From contig NC_133121.1 in NCBI RefSeq assembly GCF_033568475.1, forward strand, positions 29,991,374 through 30,055,373: a stretch of DNA of 64,000 nt, read 5' to 3'. This document shows, piece after piece, positions 35,450 through 47,184 of the stretch. Origin of the DNA: Henckelia pumila. Lineage: Eukaryota > Streptophyta > Magnoliopsida > Lamiales > Gesneriaceae. Under the pieces are notes generated by a model that ran no database searches, was not told the DNA's origin, and was given only the letters and a program-made list of their open reading frames with translations. How positions within the stretch are numbered: position 1 is the first letter of the stretch; each line of letters begins with the position of its first letter. The position numbers were made by a program, and so were the translations under genes.

Positions 35450-36880
35450 TGTAGTGATCCACCCCATGATCACCTACTAATAAGAAACTTAAGCATGCAA
35501 TTAAACAATAATCAATCATAATCAGAGTAACTGCGTAAATAACTAAAACCTAGTGGCTAATCTTGCAATCCTGCCTTAGTTGTCACCTACCCTCCAAATC
35601 CTTGGGAGAAATTAATCTGTAACTACTCCGTCGAATGGGGTTTCCAGACAAACAGAAAATAACTGAACGTGAGCGCTAATGCTCAACACGCTAGTACGGG
35701 TAAACATACGTATATGATGCATACATGTAATGACCAAGAAATAATATTTGGGTAGACAAATCAGAATCTGCTCAGACTGGCGCCTAGGACATGAGCTGTT
35801 GCCTCGGCGAGTTAAACCACTGGACCCAATCACTCACTCCTAACCGGACGTGGACCTAGAATGTCCCTCGAAAAACACTAGAGACGGAACGACCCGTCGG
35901 TCGAGTGACTCTCAGTGCCCCAAAACGTTCTAACAAGGGCTGAGCGCCCTATAACACAGGCTTATCTCGAAGGATATCTAAGCTCAATATGAAATGCAAA
36001 TGCAACATAATATCTCAAGACAGTAAAACATGGATCATGCATCCATAATAATCATGGCACATAAATGCAACACATAAGCATCCATACCCGCTGGACAATC
36101 TCAGTCAGTACTTACGTATCTTTCTATGGTAGATCCTAGAAGCAACTATCTAGATTCCAATCCTACCATGCATCAATACAATTCATAATAACCAATATCA
36201 CCATAATGCATAATACTCACGCATTATCCAAAATGCTCTAATAGCCTTAATTAAACTATAACATACTTTCTATCTACTATAAGGAGCTAGAGCTAACCTT
36301 TGTCCGTCGTCAGCCCTCTGATGTTGAATGCCCCAGAGCTTGGGCACAGCCTCGCTACGACCTCTGGACACCTCGCTAAAGCTCCGCTGCTTGGACACTA
36401 TTACGGACACTGTCTGTTATCTATAAAAATACTACTACCTACTCCAACCCTTTATAAAAGAGTCTCGAAGCCCTTAAAATAGAGTCATTACGGGAGAGGA
36501 GAGGAATTTGAACATCCAAAATGAGTAATTTCCGCCCCTATTTATAGACATTAGATCGGACGCTCCGTTCTCTGGATCGAACGGTCCGATCTGCATGATC
36601 CACCACGTGTCACGATCCTGTTAACACTTGTCCCACCAGCTCATCGGACGGTCCGATCTCCAGATCGGACGTTCCGATCCCTACCACGTGTCGAACTCAA
36701 TTTGACACCTCAAAATTGCATGGCCTAACTAGATCGGATGGTCCGATCCCGATTCGGACGCTCCGATCTCCTCCGAGTCCAATTTCCAATTTTCTTCAAT
36801 TAAATCCAATTTAATCCCTTGATCCATTCCTTAATCATATTCAGTCAATTAATCTTGTAAAATGAAATCGTACTACTACA
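35450..36880 (-). mobile_element. Solo LTR, Tekay-like family B (1431 bp)
   Basis: Ends are TGTAGTGATCC (35450) and TACTACTACA (36880) on the plus strand, the same end types as the chromovirus LTRs at 14088. Target flanks GAACC (35445-35449) and AAACC (36881-36885) match at 4 of 5. A TATA-like CTATAAATAGG lies on the minus strand at 36537-36547, and an array of GGATCGGAC/GTCCGATC dyads fills 36553-36775. Confidence 0.85.
36553..36775. repeat. Dyad array in solo LTR B, next to the TATA-like box
   Basis: 36553-36592 has a 9-bp outer stem (AGATCGGAC / GTCCGATCT). 36643-36657 is ATCGGAC-G-GTCCGAT. 36663-36679 is GATCGGA-CGT-TCCGATC. A further GATCGGA-TGG-TCCGATC dyad lies near 36730. The unit containing CCACGTGTC recurs at ~81 bp. 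On the minus strand the array ends 6-7 bp before the TATA-like box. Confidence 0.85.
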
Positions 36881-37273
36881 AAACCGGAGCTTTGGAGCGT
36901 GGTTCCACAATTCTTCCTCCCTTGAAGTCTCTCCTTTTACCTTGCCCTGAACTTTGCCCTCTAGACATGAACTGTTGTCGTCTTTGCTGTCTTGACCTGT
37001 CTATTTCTTGTTCATCTTGTTCTGCCAACAATGCCTTGTCCACTATTTCTTTGTAATCAGCAACCTTGGACATTCTCACATCTCTTTTAATTTCAGGGCG
37101 AAGTTCTCGTAGGAAATGCTCTCCTTTTTCACTGTCATTCTAAGCAATGTATGACACATACTGAGACCCTTCTTCAAACTTTTGTATGTACTCCACAACA
37201 ACCATATTTCCTTGTTTTAAATCTAAGAAATCTCTTGCTTTTCGTGCCTTCACATCCTTGCTAAAATATTTGT

Positions 37274-37862
37274 CAGTGTTCTAAATGGCGGTCGAGGCGG
37301 CCGCCTAGGCGGTAGGCGACCCTCGACTGCCATGCCTTGGCATAAGGCGGCCTTTTCAGGCGGCCCAAGCTGTCCGACGGGTGGCGAGGCAGGCGAGGCA
37401 GTGGTGGCGGGCGATCGGGCGGGTGAGGCGGCCAAGACGGTCAACACATTTTTAAATTCAGTCAAAGGTCAAGAGTCAACTAATTTTAAAATTCTAGTCA
37501 AAAGTAAATAAAATTTAAATATCTAGTCAAAGTCTACCCATTTTAAAATCCTAGTTATTGACTTATTTCAAAAACACTAGCCACTTTCTTTTTGTTTTTC
37601 ATATTTGCTGCTCCCCACCCTCCACTATACACCTTAAGCTGTTGCCGCCACCGCACGCTACTGCCGTCAGTCGCCACCAGCAAGCATTTTAGGTTAGTTT
37701 TTGCATATTTCACCTACTTTTACATACTATTTTTTATTACATTGCATGACTATATATGATTACCCATAAAATATGCTTTAAAAAAATTCAACCGCCTAGG
37801 CAGCCGAGGTGGTAGGCGGTCACGGACCGGCCCGCCACCGCCTCCCGCCATTTACAACACTG
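37274..37862. mobile_element. hAT-type MITE, copy 2 (589 bp)
   Basis: Starts CAGTGTTCTAAATGGCGG and ends with the inverse of CAGTGTTGTAAATGGCGG. It has a perfect 8-bp target duplication ATATTTGT (37266-37273, 37863-37870). The GC-rich GGCGG/CCTAGGCGG ends and AT-rich core are the same as in copy 1 at 3142-3807. It sits in the gag of the truncated gypsy element. Confidence 0.95.
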
Positions 37863-38479
37863 ATATTTGTCGAAGAAGAGAGATTTAAACTTACCCATGT
37901 AAGTTGTTCGATTGAAACTGACACCTTCATACCCTGCCACCATATCCTGGCATGTTTGGTTAAAAGAATAATGACACAAGCTATCTTATCTGCATCAGCC
38001 ATATGTAGATAAGCGAAAGATAGCTTCCAGAGCTTTGATCCATTCCTCTGCTACTGCTGGATCAGTGCTCCTAGTAAACTCTAGTGGATTCAGCCTACGA
38101 AATCTGTCATATGAACTTGTAGGGATAGGCTCAACTCTAATGGATATTGAAGATTGTGCTTGTACATGTTCTTGGGTACTTATTTGGATGTCCAAGAGTT
38201 GTTGTATTTGTTCTCCTTGTACCCTAGCATGTTGGTGAAGTAGCTGGGCAAATTCATCCAATGGTTGTGGTCCACTACTTTCACCTTCAGGTGTTTTCTG
38301 TTTTGATGTCTCACCTTCGATAACTTTGCGTTTCGGTGGCATATTAATCTACCTACAGTAGGGACACATATGAGACAACAATTTATTTAAAACTATAAGA
38401 TAAGATACATAGGTACTTACTTGCCAAGTTTCCAAATATGGATGAAGCTTCGTGTCTTTCCTGTCCAATAACCTGCTGG

Positions 38480-38497
38480 TCTCTGATACCATACAAA
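38480..38497 (-). promoter_or_regulatory. Primer binding site of the truncated gypsy element
   Basis: On the minus strand, TTTGTATGGTATCAGAGA follows the LTR; TGGTATCAGAG is the initiator tRNA-Met complement. Confidence 0.8.
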
Positions 38498-40604
38498 TGT
38501 CACGTCTGATCCTATTCGATATTTTAATCAATATTGGTACGTAATATAAAATAAACTAATATAGGGGGAAATTGTCATTAAAAGTTTATTTAATTCCATA
38601 AAAATTTCGACAGAGTTTTCCCGTATTTTGGACTCTCGAAAAATCACAAGCAGCAGTTAAAAGAGATTATAACCTATATATTTTCCCAAAATACATAATA
38701 ACACAATACTTGTAAAATTCATCACCATTTCATCACAATCACAATACCAATTTACTATAGCTTTAAACTCATAAACTTTCAACTAGTATTCCTTCGTTAT
38801 ATATTACATATAAATATGTTCAGCGGAAGCTATGTCGTTGCTATGCCCAGGTTCTTGTTGAGGCAAGACACGTGTCAAGCATCCATAGGTGAACCGACAT
38901 CCTAGTTATTCTCATTACTTGATCCTGCAATACATAAGCTATGTGAGTTTATAAACTCAGTAAGTTGGGCCTTGTAGATAACAATATGCATAGAAAGAAG
39001 CTACTATTCAATTCGTGATCAAATTATGAATTCTTTGAAACATAATACATTTATAGCGTGAAAACAATAATCAAGTTATATGATATTCATAAGTAACCGT
39101 GAGTGATCACACATTCATTTTCATGTTCATTATTGGCCAATAACATCATTTTGGTGGGGTTTTCATACTTTCAGGTATTAACCACCCATGTTCAGTCGTT
39201 GGTGGAGTTTCCATATTTTCAGGTATTAACCACCCATGTTGTGGACCATGTACCACCCTTGGAATGTGACACTTCTTATACAACCATATAGCTTGCATAA
39301 TTCATTTCATTTTCATTCATTTCCATATCATAGTATCTTGATAAAATGTATTTCTATTAATACATATCATTGATATCAATATTTGGTCTATGAATCATTA
39401 AAAAATGCAAACTATAGTTACATATATCATCAATGAACAATCATTTATTTTGAAACAATGGAAAACAATATACTATACTCATGTATTGCATCAAAGGTAA
39501 GCCCAACTTGCACTCAAAGCTTAAGAACAATGGTTGGCTCGGTTTTCCTTGATCTTAGACTGTCAAATACATAATAATCTCAATCAATACCACCAATCTA
39601 ACCTATATTTCTAAATTATACATATATATAGGTTTTCATATCAAGAACTCTTGAATTGAATGAAAACTTACCAACCTAAGTTGCGATTTATGCGTAGAAC
39701 TTGAATATATCTTCGATTCGAGGTAAGATGTTATAAGAAGGAATTTGAAGAACTCTAACCTTTTGACCTTGTGATGTTTTGATGTCTGAATCTTCATCAT
39801 TTTTTATTCTTTTAAGAGTGTAGAAAAAGTAGGTCAGTTTATTTATTTATTTTTTTCAAAATTTTGCATTGGCACGGACCCTGTGCACCCTCCGTGCCTC
39901 GGTCCGTGCAGCCTACTGCCCCATTTTTTTTGCTTTTGTTCTTGTCCGAATTAGCTAATGTGGTCAACATGAAAGTTGGAGCTCTATGTCTTGGCTTGGA
40001 TTTGGCGTTGACCTCACTCCATTTGGACTTTTCAATGAAACATTATGCTCATTCTACCAAACTATGTCAGTGTAGAAAATTACAATACACACGATACACT
40101 TCGGGGTGATTTTGTCCATTCTTTCAAAAGGATTTGGACAAATCTCAAAACATGGAAGTTGTAGCCATATGACTTAGATTTCTAAAGCTTTTGGTCTCAT
40201 TCCATTAGAATCAGTACACCAGTCTTACTTCTCGAAATTGTAACTGATGTCGCTAGTCCAGTTCAGTCCAACACATGTTACATTTCAAGTGTTAACCCAT
40301 AACTTCATTATAACATCAATCCTCATATATAAATCACTCAACCATGTTCCTAACATCCATCATCACAATCACCAACATCTATCAACCATTTCAATCATTT
40401 CCATGTCTATAAATATACAATAATCTTATATGTTTTCATACAAATGCATTTCAATGTCATAGAATTAACCTCAATTCATTTTCATAGTCTAAACAATCCT
40501 AAACATATTGACATAGACGGTCTAAAATTGTAATAAATTCGCAACGATAAACATAAGAAGGTAATTAATGATTAAGCCATTTGTAGGGATGACCCATCAT
40601 TACA
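38498..40604 (-). repeat. 5' LTR of the truncated gypsy element (about 2.1 kb)
   Basis: The inner boundary TGTCACGTCTGATCC abuts the PBS. The outer boundary is taken at ...CATCATTACA (40604) and is less certain because no partner LTR remains. It has a GC-rich stem GCACGGACC / GGTCCGTGC at 39872-39909, and two direct copies of a ~60-bp repeat containing TATTAACCACCCATGTT near 39155-39240. Confidence 0.75.
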
Positions 40605-40663
40605 TAATCCCTTTGAAAAGTACAAAAATATAAATAATTTAGTAATATATATTAAAAAAATAC

Positions 40664-40941
40664 CTTGTGGCACTTTAATTAAGTCCATTATTTCTTGATA
40701 AATCATCTGTCAATACGTGTGAATCATGTGCAGATCCCTCCCACCCACTCAGTACATATATGAATTCTAAATCGAAGTTACAAGCTGCTAAAATATTTTT
40801 AGAAATTATTCCATGAAGACTGTTAGCATCACGCCAAGACACTGTTGCGGGAATATGAGTACCATCAATAGCTCTAATGCAATCCTGCAATAAAATAATA
40901 ATATCAAATATATTAATACTTGTAACAACAACAACAACGAC

Positions 40942-41001
<60 letters not shown>

Positions 41002-41340
41002 TGAAAAATGTTGTTACTTTGAAGTAAGGGTAAAATCTAGTGCTGTCTCTTATTCGTTCTGGCACTGTAGATCCAGGATTTACCATCATATCAACGGCAA
41101 TGATGTTTAATGCTTTCAACACCTTATGGAAATTTTGGCTAGTATTGTATTGTGATCGACCAAATATTTTACGGATCATGCAATATAGAGTATTTTGACC
41201 AACAATAAGTAAAAACATGGCAAGCATTTCTTCAACACAGATATATCATGTGTCTTGTAAGTGTGTTTTCTCCCTAAGAATGTTGCACAACTTTAAAAAA
41301 ATATCGGGGTACATCCTATTTCTCTAAAGTTTGTTGGATC
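40664..41340 (-). pseudogene. HARBI1-like transposase, partial
   Basis: An upstream exon ends at 41018 (VEEMLAMFLLIVGQNT, FGRSQYNTSQNFHKVLKAL, TRFYPYFK) with a GT donor. An intron contains an (ATT)n microsatellite. The next exon is 40884-40664, with DCIRAIDGTHIPATV and LSGWEGSAHDS, giving the first two aspartates of the DDE nuclease. Four extra bases near 40680 break the frame after NNGL. The exon with the third acidic residue is missing. In active elements this protein cuts and pastes DNA together with the Myb-like protein encoded upstream on the same strand. Confidence 0.8.
40938..41001. repeat. (AAT)n microsatellite
   Basis: About twenty uninterrupted AAT/ATT triplets inside the transposase intron. 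Open frames of poly-Ile or poly-Tyr there are artefacts. Confidence 0.97.
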
Positions 41341-41800
41341 TTATTTTAATATTCTATGAATATAATCGTATCCACTTGTAGTTATTGACATTCTAGTTAA
41401 CGGGTGCTGGATACGTTCATGACACATGATAGTCATATAATCATTTAACACATAAAATAATTTGCATCAACAAATACTTAATGGATTCTTGTAGTTCTTC
41501 TGATTTGTCTTCTTCCATTTCTTCATTTGCGTCATGTGTATTGATATTTGACATTTAAATGAACTTCTTGACATAAAAAAATATTAAATAAAAAAGCTCT
41601 ATGAATTCATGGAAAAAAATCACATGTATAATCAAAATAAAATTTGTTAGTTAAACAATACAAAATATATAAATAAGTCAAAATCTAAAAATTATCTACT
41701 AGTTTAATAACTAAAAAAACAATCCGGAAAAATACGAGAAAAAATTCAAACTCGATTGTGTTTATTATTAACTTATGCCCCTCCCCCCAAAAGCACTCGA

Positions 41801-42816
41801 TCACTTCAATTTATAATTTATCCACTCCAAACGTTCTTCAATTGTCATTTTCAAGAAAGCCATCTTCTTTGATCTGTTATTAAGCAAGCCAAGTACTGTG
41901 AACCGAGTGCGATTATCCAAATCCGGGACTTCCTTAATTGCATCCCAACAATTATCATCTATAGCACCAATCGATTCAATCTTAGAAGAAGCCTTCGCAA
42001 GGTTGCAAGAGAGCTTCTACATAATCTCAGGGTCAATATTCTTTGATGTTCTTGATTTTAATTCAAAATCAGTCCTATCTCGTTTTTTTTCTTACTGGAG
42101 GAACCTCTGAGCTCATTGGTTGAGAAGACAATGGTGAAGTAATGTCCTCAAGAAATGTAAGCTGATATGAAGATTCTTGTCCATCGTTTTGAATGAATGC
42201 ACCACTATCGCTATCAAACACGAGATCATCTAATAAACTAGTGCCCATGTGTTGTTCTGTCTCAAATGTTCTCGCATCAGTATCATCTCTTACTGCACTT
42301 GAGAATTTTCCAATAGCAGTTCTATTTCCAACTGCAATTATCAAATCTTCATAATCCTCAAAAGTATTGGACCGATAATTCTCATGTCTAGGGTAAGACT
42401 AAATAAAAACAAAAAGTAACGAGTGTTAAAAACTAGTTTTAACTATAATGGCAAATGCAAATTTATTATTTTAATTAGAAAGACCCTCATATTAAAATAA
42501 TCATCTTATACTTCATCGTTAGCCGTGAATTATTTGTCACAGGATCCCATCCAAATCCAAAATTATGACGTGTAAGCTTAGAATAGTTATTGTATCGTTG
42601 TTTGAACCACTTCAAACGGCTTTGATATTTTGCGAAAGTTTTTTCACACCATATTTTTTCCTTAAGAGCGGGAAGTATATTTTTTTCCATTGTTATTTTG
42701 TTCAACATCTCATTCTTATCACACCACCGTCGTATGGCAGCATCAACCATGAGTTTAAGCAATTCATTGCTTTCTTCAGTCGTTCACAAATTATATTTTG
42801 CTTGTGAATCTTCCAT
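41801..42816 (-). pseudogene. Myb/SANT-like protein of the Harbinger element
   Basis: The ATG at 42816 gives MEDSQAKYNL, then TGA where the family has Trp (WTTEESNELL), a nonsense codon. The frame continues with ELLKLMVDAAIRRW, YQSRLKWFKQRYNNYSKL and FGWDPVTN (Myb_DNA-bind_3-like). An intron lies at about 42400-42490. The second exon has TFEDYEDL, an acidic middle, and ...DDNCWDAIKEVPDL. It ends at TGA 41801-41803 after ERLEWINYKLK. Such proteins bind the transposon ends and help transposase enter the nucleus. Confidence 0.75.
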
Positions 42817-42829
42817 TTTCTACAATAAA

Positions 42830-43900
42830 AAATATCTCGATCTAAAATATTACTAAACATGCATCATGTTTACTAATTCAAACATTTGAAGGAAATATTG
42901 TTTTGTTTATTTTTTTTATTTATATTGTTCGCTCACCTAGAGGAAAAACAAAATAAAAAAAAGTGTATAACAATTTTTGTGGTGTTTATAAAGTTTTTTA
43001 TTCCTATAAAATCAAAGTAATGAGTGCTTAACCAAACCATATAATATCTTTTTTCTCAGATAACCGTTCCTCATTCCCAGTTTTGTAAGGTTGAGGCAAT
43101 TCTCAAGTCTACTTATTTCTTTTGCTTCTTTGTAAAATCGATGCTATATGAAGCATAAACTAGTAAATTCTCTCCTAGTTGCATTCTATTCCCTCGTCTC
43201 CACTCTCCATTGTTCCCATTTCCTACCTTAAAACTCGATTTTTTTAAAGAAATCAAACAACAAATTTTTGTACCAAAACTACAGCAGAGATCATATCCAT
43301 TAGCTAATACCCTTAAAAAATGGAAAACATAAAAAACAAACAAAAATGTCTGCAAAAAGTGTTTCAATCATATATTTATGTGGTCACTCTTTTGTCTCAT
43401 GCATTGATGGAGAATTTTGTATTTTCCCAGATTTGGATAATCGCACTGAAAATTTGCATATTTGCACAATGAAATTATTGGAAATTTTCGCACTGGAAAT
43501 TCCTTATGATTTCTCGTCTCAATCCATATTTTCATATTTGCATAAGGGTTGTGGACCGTAATAAAAAAAAAAAGCAATCCATATTTGCTTCATGCTAACA
43601 TATACGTACGCAAAATCAAAACCCAAAATATTATTTGTGAAGAAAATGAGGATATGAAATACAATTGAACCATATTTTAAAAAAGTGTTAAAAAAGAAGA
43701 AGAAAGAATTTCATACCTGGAAGAAGACGAGAAGCAGTGGAGAGTCTTAGAAACCCCTAGAACCCTAGATGTTTGAGAAAAAAAATGTCTTATCAAAATC
43801 TTTGGTATGATGGAAAAAAAATTATGGACTTTTTTTAATGGTACCTAATGCTTCAATATTTGTACAAAAATGTTTTAATAAGAATCATTGAAAATCCATG
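42830..43900. other. Non-coding upstream part of the Harbinger element
   Basis: AT-rich. It presumably contains the promoter and 5'UTR of the Myb-like gene on the minus strand; a GAACCCTAGAT-type stretch near 43755 may be leader. Short open frames here have no recognisable features. Confidence 0.5.
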
Positions 43901-44099
43901 TAACTTTTCAATATCACTTAACTTTTATAGAGTTTAAAAAAGCCAAGATTGAATACAACTTGACTTTTTAAAACTCTACAAAAATATATTTTGAATACCA
44001 CTATACTTTTATGGAGTATATAAAAGTTTATATTGAATATCTCTAGACTTTTAAAGTCTATAAAAGTTTTTAAAAGTCTAGAATGAATACACCCAATAA

Positions 44100-44523
44100 T
44101 GACAACAACACAAATCTTGATTGTTATTGGATCAAGTTGGTTCGTCCAACCCCAATCCCATACAATCTAATTCACTCGAACAACTTTTTATAGTAATAAA
44201 ACTTTTATACCAGATAAATAGCAGTTTAAACTTAAAGGTTGAATTTGGTAACTCAAAAGCATAAACATTATGCATATTGCCCAGTTTTCTCGCATATAAA
44301 TATTCATTAATATAAATAGATACACATGATAAGGTGGAGGTCAATACATGAGATGTCACCAAGGAAGATAGTTGACGAGTCACCACTTTCAACTGACTAA
44401 CTGAAATGGAAAGAGTTAGGAAGGAGTGAGACGGTTACATATGACTTGTATAAATAGATATGGATACTCAATAAAATTTGATGGTCCGGATCCAACTCTA
44501 GCCCAAAGTTTTAAGTCTAGAGA
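44100..44523. other. Flank between the Harbinger element and a solo LTR
   Basis: No gene seen. It is continuous with 47185 onward once the solo LTR is removed, as the AGAGA duplication shows. It may be the outer part of the Tat-like LTR proposed at 47185-47798. Confidence 0.4.
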
Positions 44524-47179
44524 TGAAACGACCCTAAGTCTATAATTAATAAATAAATATGCGGAATTTTTTTTTTTTTTATACTTACTAAATAAAATAT
44601 GTACATATATGCCCATACATATATGCACAGAATAAAAAAATTTAAAAATAAATAAATAAATAAATAAATACTTAAATAAAAATGCATTCTTTAAATAAAA
44701 TAAATATCTGAGTCAAACATTTAATTAAAAATACTGCATAATTAAAATGATTAAAGTTTGCATGCACTGACAATATTCAATAAAATATTCAAAACTCACA
44801 ACCACTGAAAAATAATATAAAATGTGTAACGTGCTGACATAATCAAAAACATGCAATGTGACTCAGACATCTATCACGGTCACGGGGTCACTGCATGTCC
44901 GCTCATATGTCCTCGCCGCCGGTAGGAGCTACATCCTCCTCTACGAACTCACCTGCACCATACCAGTGTAGTGAGCCTAGAGGCCCAACATGCTAACATA
45001 ACAAGGGTTTAAAATAATTTAAAACAATTAAATATTAATACATAACATATACATGAATGAGCATGCTTAAAAATATCATGGCATAAACATAACTTAAATT
45101 AACTTAAATAACATAATACATACATATTGTTGAGCAGTTAAATTTCTAACATCGCATGGTTGTATCCGTAGTGTAACCTTAAATCATACATTAAATACTG
45201 ATCAGCGTGGAAACCAACGTACGTGGCGGTGACGAATCACCTCTTAAATTGGCAGTAAACTGCCCTTCAATAGTTCACATATGGGGACGAATCCCTCTTA
45301 AATTGTCACACTACTTCAACTTCCAACATAAAATATTTTATTATGGCTCAACCTTAAACACTTAATTATGCATAAAATTATTTCATGAATGCATGTACTT
45401 AAATAAAATGTGTGTCCTTCATATATATTTAATTTAATTTCTTACTAACATATAAATATTAAAATAACTTCAATGCATAAAAATAATTAAATATATAATC
45501 AGGACACATGCAAATTTCTCATGGATTGTACTGGACTGCTGGCCCTAACACTCAAGCCCAATTACTTAAATCTGGCCCAATAACATACTTAAGCCCAATA
45601 AAATTGTTCTAAGCCCAATTAAAATAATTTAAAGCCCATAAAACATTCTAGGCCCAATAACAACTTAAACTGGCCCAATGGGCCCAAAAGCCCAAAGACT
45701 GGACCAATAAATTTTATGGGCTCAAAAGCCCATAAAATTAATGGACTAACTTAATTAAAATTTTAAAACCTAAATAAAATTATTTGGGAGTCCAAATAAT
45801 TTTATTTCTAATTAATTGGCCCAAAAACCAATTAATTCATAAAATACTTTAAAAATAAAAAGACTCGAGCCCGGCCCACCGAACCCAGACCCGGACCAAC
45901 TTAACCCGACCCACTACCCTACTGACCTGACCCGGACCACAGACCCGACCCGGACCACACCTAAAACCCTAAACCCGATCCCCCCTACCCGACCTTCCCT
46001 CGGCCGTGAGCAGCAGGCCTTCATGGCCTGCTGCCGGCCAGCTCCGGCCACCCCTGGCCGGAGCGCCACCGCCCAGACGTAGCCCACGTCTGGGCGGTGC
46101 TAACCTGCCGTGGCTCAGCCCGAGCCACGGTCCCTACCTCCAACCCGAAGACTTCTTCCATGGAACCCTAAACTGCACCCCCTTGGACCATCATCGAGCC
46201 ATCGTGTCTCAGCCCCCTTTCCAGCCCAAACCAGCCAAGCCACCCCAACCTAGGGACCCTAAGGAACCCCCTTCAACCTCTGTCCAACAGCCATACAAGG
46301 CATGAAGCAAGAAAACGTGAACATGGAAGAATAACATGAACCAAGTGCATTCCAATCAAAACCAAACGATTGTTTTCTGAAATTTCCTTGAGAAATTCTC
46401 ATGCATACACACGCACACTATTAACTACTGATATGACACGAAAGTAGGGAAAGAATCATGCCTTGCACCGAAGAAATCGATTGAGCAACGTACGTAGAAC
46501 GTTTTCGGGACGACGGGACGACGACGACTTGCTTTGGACCTTCAAAAAAACGTGGCTATGGTGTTCTTGGAGGTGTCTCGGTCAAAGGAGATGATGAATA
46601 GTGGGGGTGGCGGCTGATGGAGGTGAGTGATCGGCTAAGGGTTTGGGTAGATTAGGTTTTGGGGTTTTATTTTAATTAATATAGGTTTTAGGATAATTAA
46701 AAGTTTTAAATATAAAACATAAAATTTTAAAACTCTAAATAAAAGTTAAAAATCTGATAATTTAAGTTAAACATATAAAAAATCCCGAAATTACAAATTT
46801 AGGGAATTTTAAAAATGCTAAAAAGTCAATATTTTGGCTTATTTTGAATAAAATGGACTCCTAAAATTATATAAAATTAAATACTAAAAATTTTGGGGTA
46901 ATAAAACTCAAAATAATATTTTAGGGCTCTAAAAAGGCTCATGAAATTAATTGGCTAGAAAGTTGTCATCTCGTCCGTCCACGGTCCCGTCTACGCGATA
47001 AAATAATTAAAATACTAAAAATCATAAAAATCACTAATTATGGGTTAAATGCTTAAAAAATAAATTAAATCATGCACAAATAATTCACATAATTATTTAA
47101 CCCATAAATCTAAAATTTAAATAATTAAATTTCCTAATTATGCATGTGGAATTACGTATTTAAAATACCGGGTGTTACA
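44524..47179 (-). mobile_element. Solo LTR, family C (2656 bp), minus strand
   Basis: On the minus strand it runs TGTAACACCCGGTATTTT...GGGTCGTTTCA. It has a perfect 5-bp target duplication AGAGA at 44519-44523 and 47180-47184. No coding region; the proline-rich frame at 46006-46305 is a by-product of a GC-rich hairpin cluster. Gypsy-type by its ends and size. An (AAAT)n run lies near 44641-44670. Confidence 0.92.
46010..46130. repeat. Four consecutive perfect GC hairpins in solo LTR C
   Basis: 46010-46034: 10-bp stem GCAGCAGGCC, loop TTCAT. 46041-46064: 10-bp stem GCTCCGGCCA, loop CCCC. 46067-46099: 14-bp stem CACCGCCCAGACGT, loop AGCCC. 46108-46130: 9-bp stem CCGTGGCTC, loop AGCCC. Every stem is perfectly paired, although the surrounding LTR is AT-rich. 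Confidence 0.95.
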
Positions 47180-47184
47180 AGAGA

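Larger units (their letters stand above)
34558..38342 (-). pseudogene. Gag-protease of the truncated gypsy element
   Basis: Gag starts at 38342 (MPPKRKVIEG) and has RFRRLNPLEF and AEEWIKALEAIF, then a frame change near 38000 to KHARIWWQGM. The hAT MITE interrupts it at 37274-37862. It resumes with ADYKEIVDKALLAEQ (37079-36886) and is cut by the solo LTR. It resumes at 35449 with the zinc region (CSNCGKPHFGEC, CYRCKRIAHMEWNC) and protease (VDSGATHCFIS, TDFDVILRMDWLSKY). It ends with an in-frame stop near 34828 and RT-linker codons down to about 34558. Protease keeps its DSG active site. Confidence 0.85.
34558..40604 (-). mobile_element. Truncated Ty3/gypsy element, minus strand (5' half only)
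   Basis: Minus-strand order: 5' LTR (38498-40604), PBS, gag from 38342, zinc knuckles, protease, then the linker to RT, which stops near 34558 just before the RT core. RT, RNase H, integrase and the 3' LTR are gone. It carries a solo LTR (35450-36880) and a hAT MITE (37274-37862) inserted into gag. Confidence 0.85.
40605..44096 (-). mobile_element. PIF/Harbinger transposon, decayed, left end missing
   Basis: The right end at 44096 is the inverse of TTGGGTGTATTCATTCTAG, followed by TAA (44097-44099). Subterminal repeats of the TAAAAGTCTA / TATAAAAGTTT type fill 43910-44090. The minus strand carries the two genes typical of this superfamily, a Myb/SANT-like protein and a HARBI1-like transposase. 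The other end was lost or displaced by the gypsy LTR ending at 40604. Confidence 0.8.

Noticed and set aside
40877..41227. Poly-isoleucine and poly-tyrosine frames
   Set aside because: Translations of the (AAT)n microsatellite. Only the non-repeat part of the minus frame is real transposase exon.
46006..46305. 99-residue Pro-rich frame in solo LTR C
   Set aside because: It lies over the hairpin cluster in an LTR with defined target duplications, on the strand opposite to the LTR, and has no recognisable domain.
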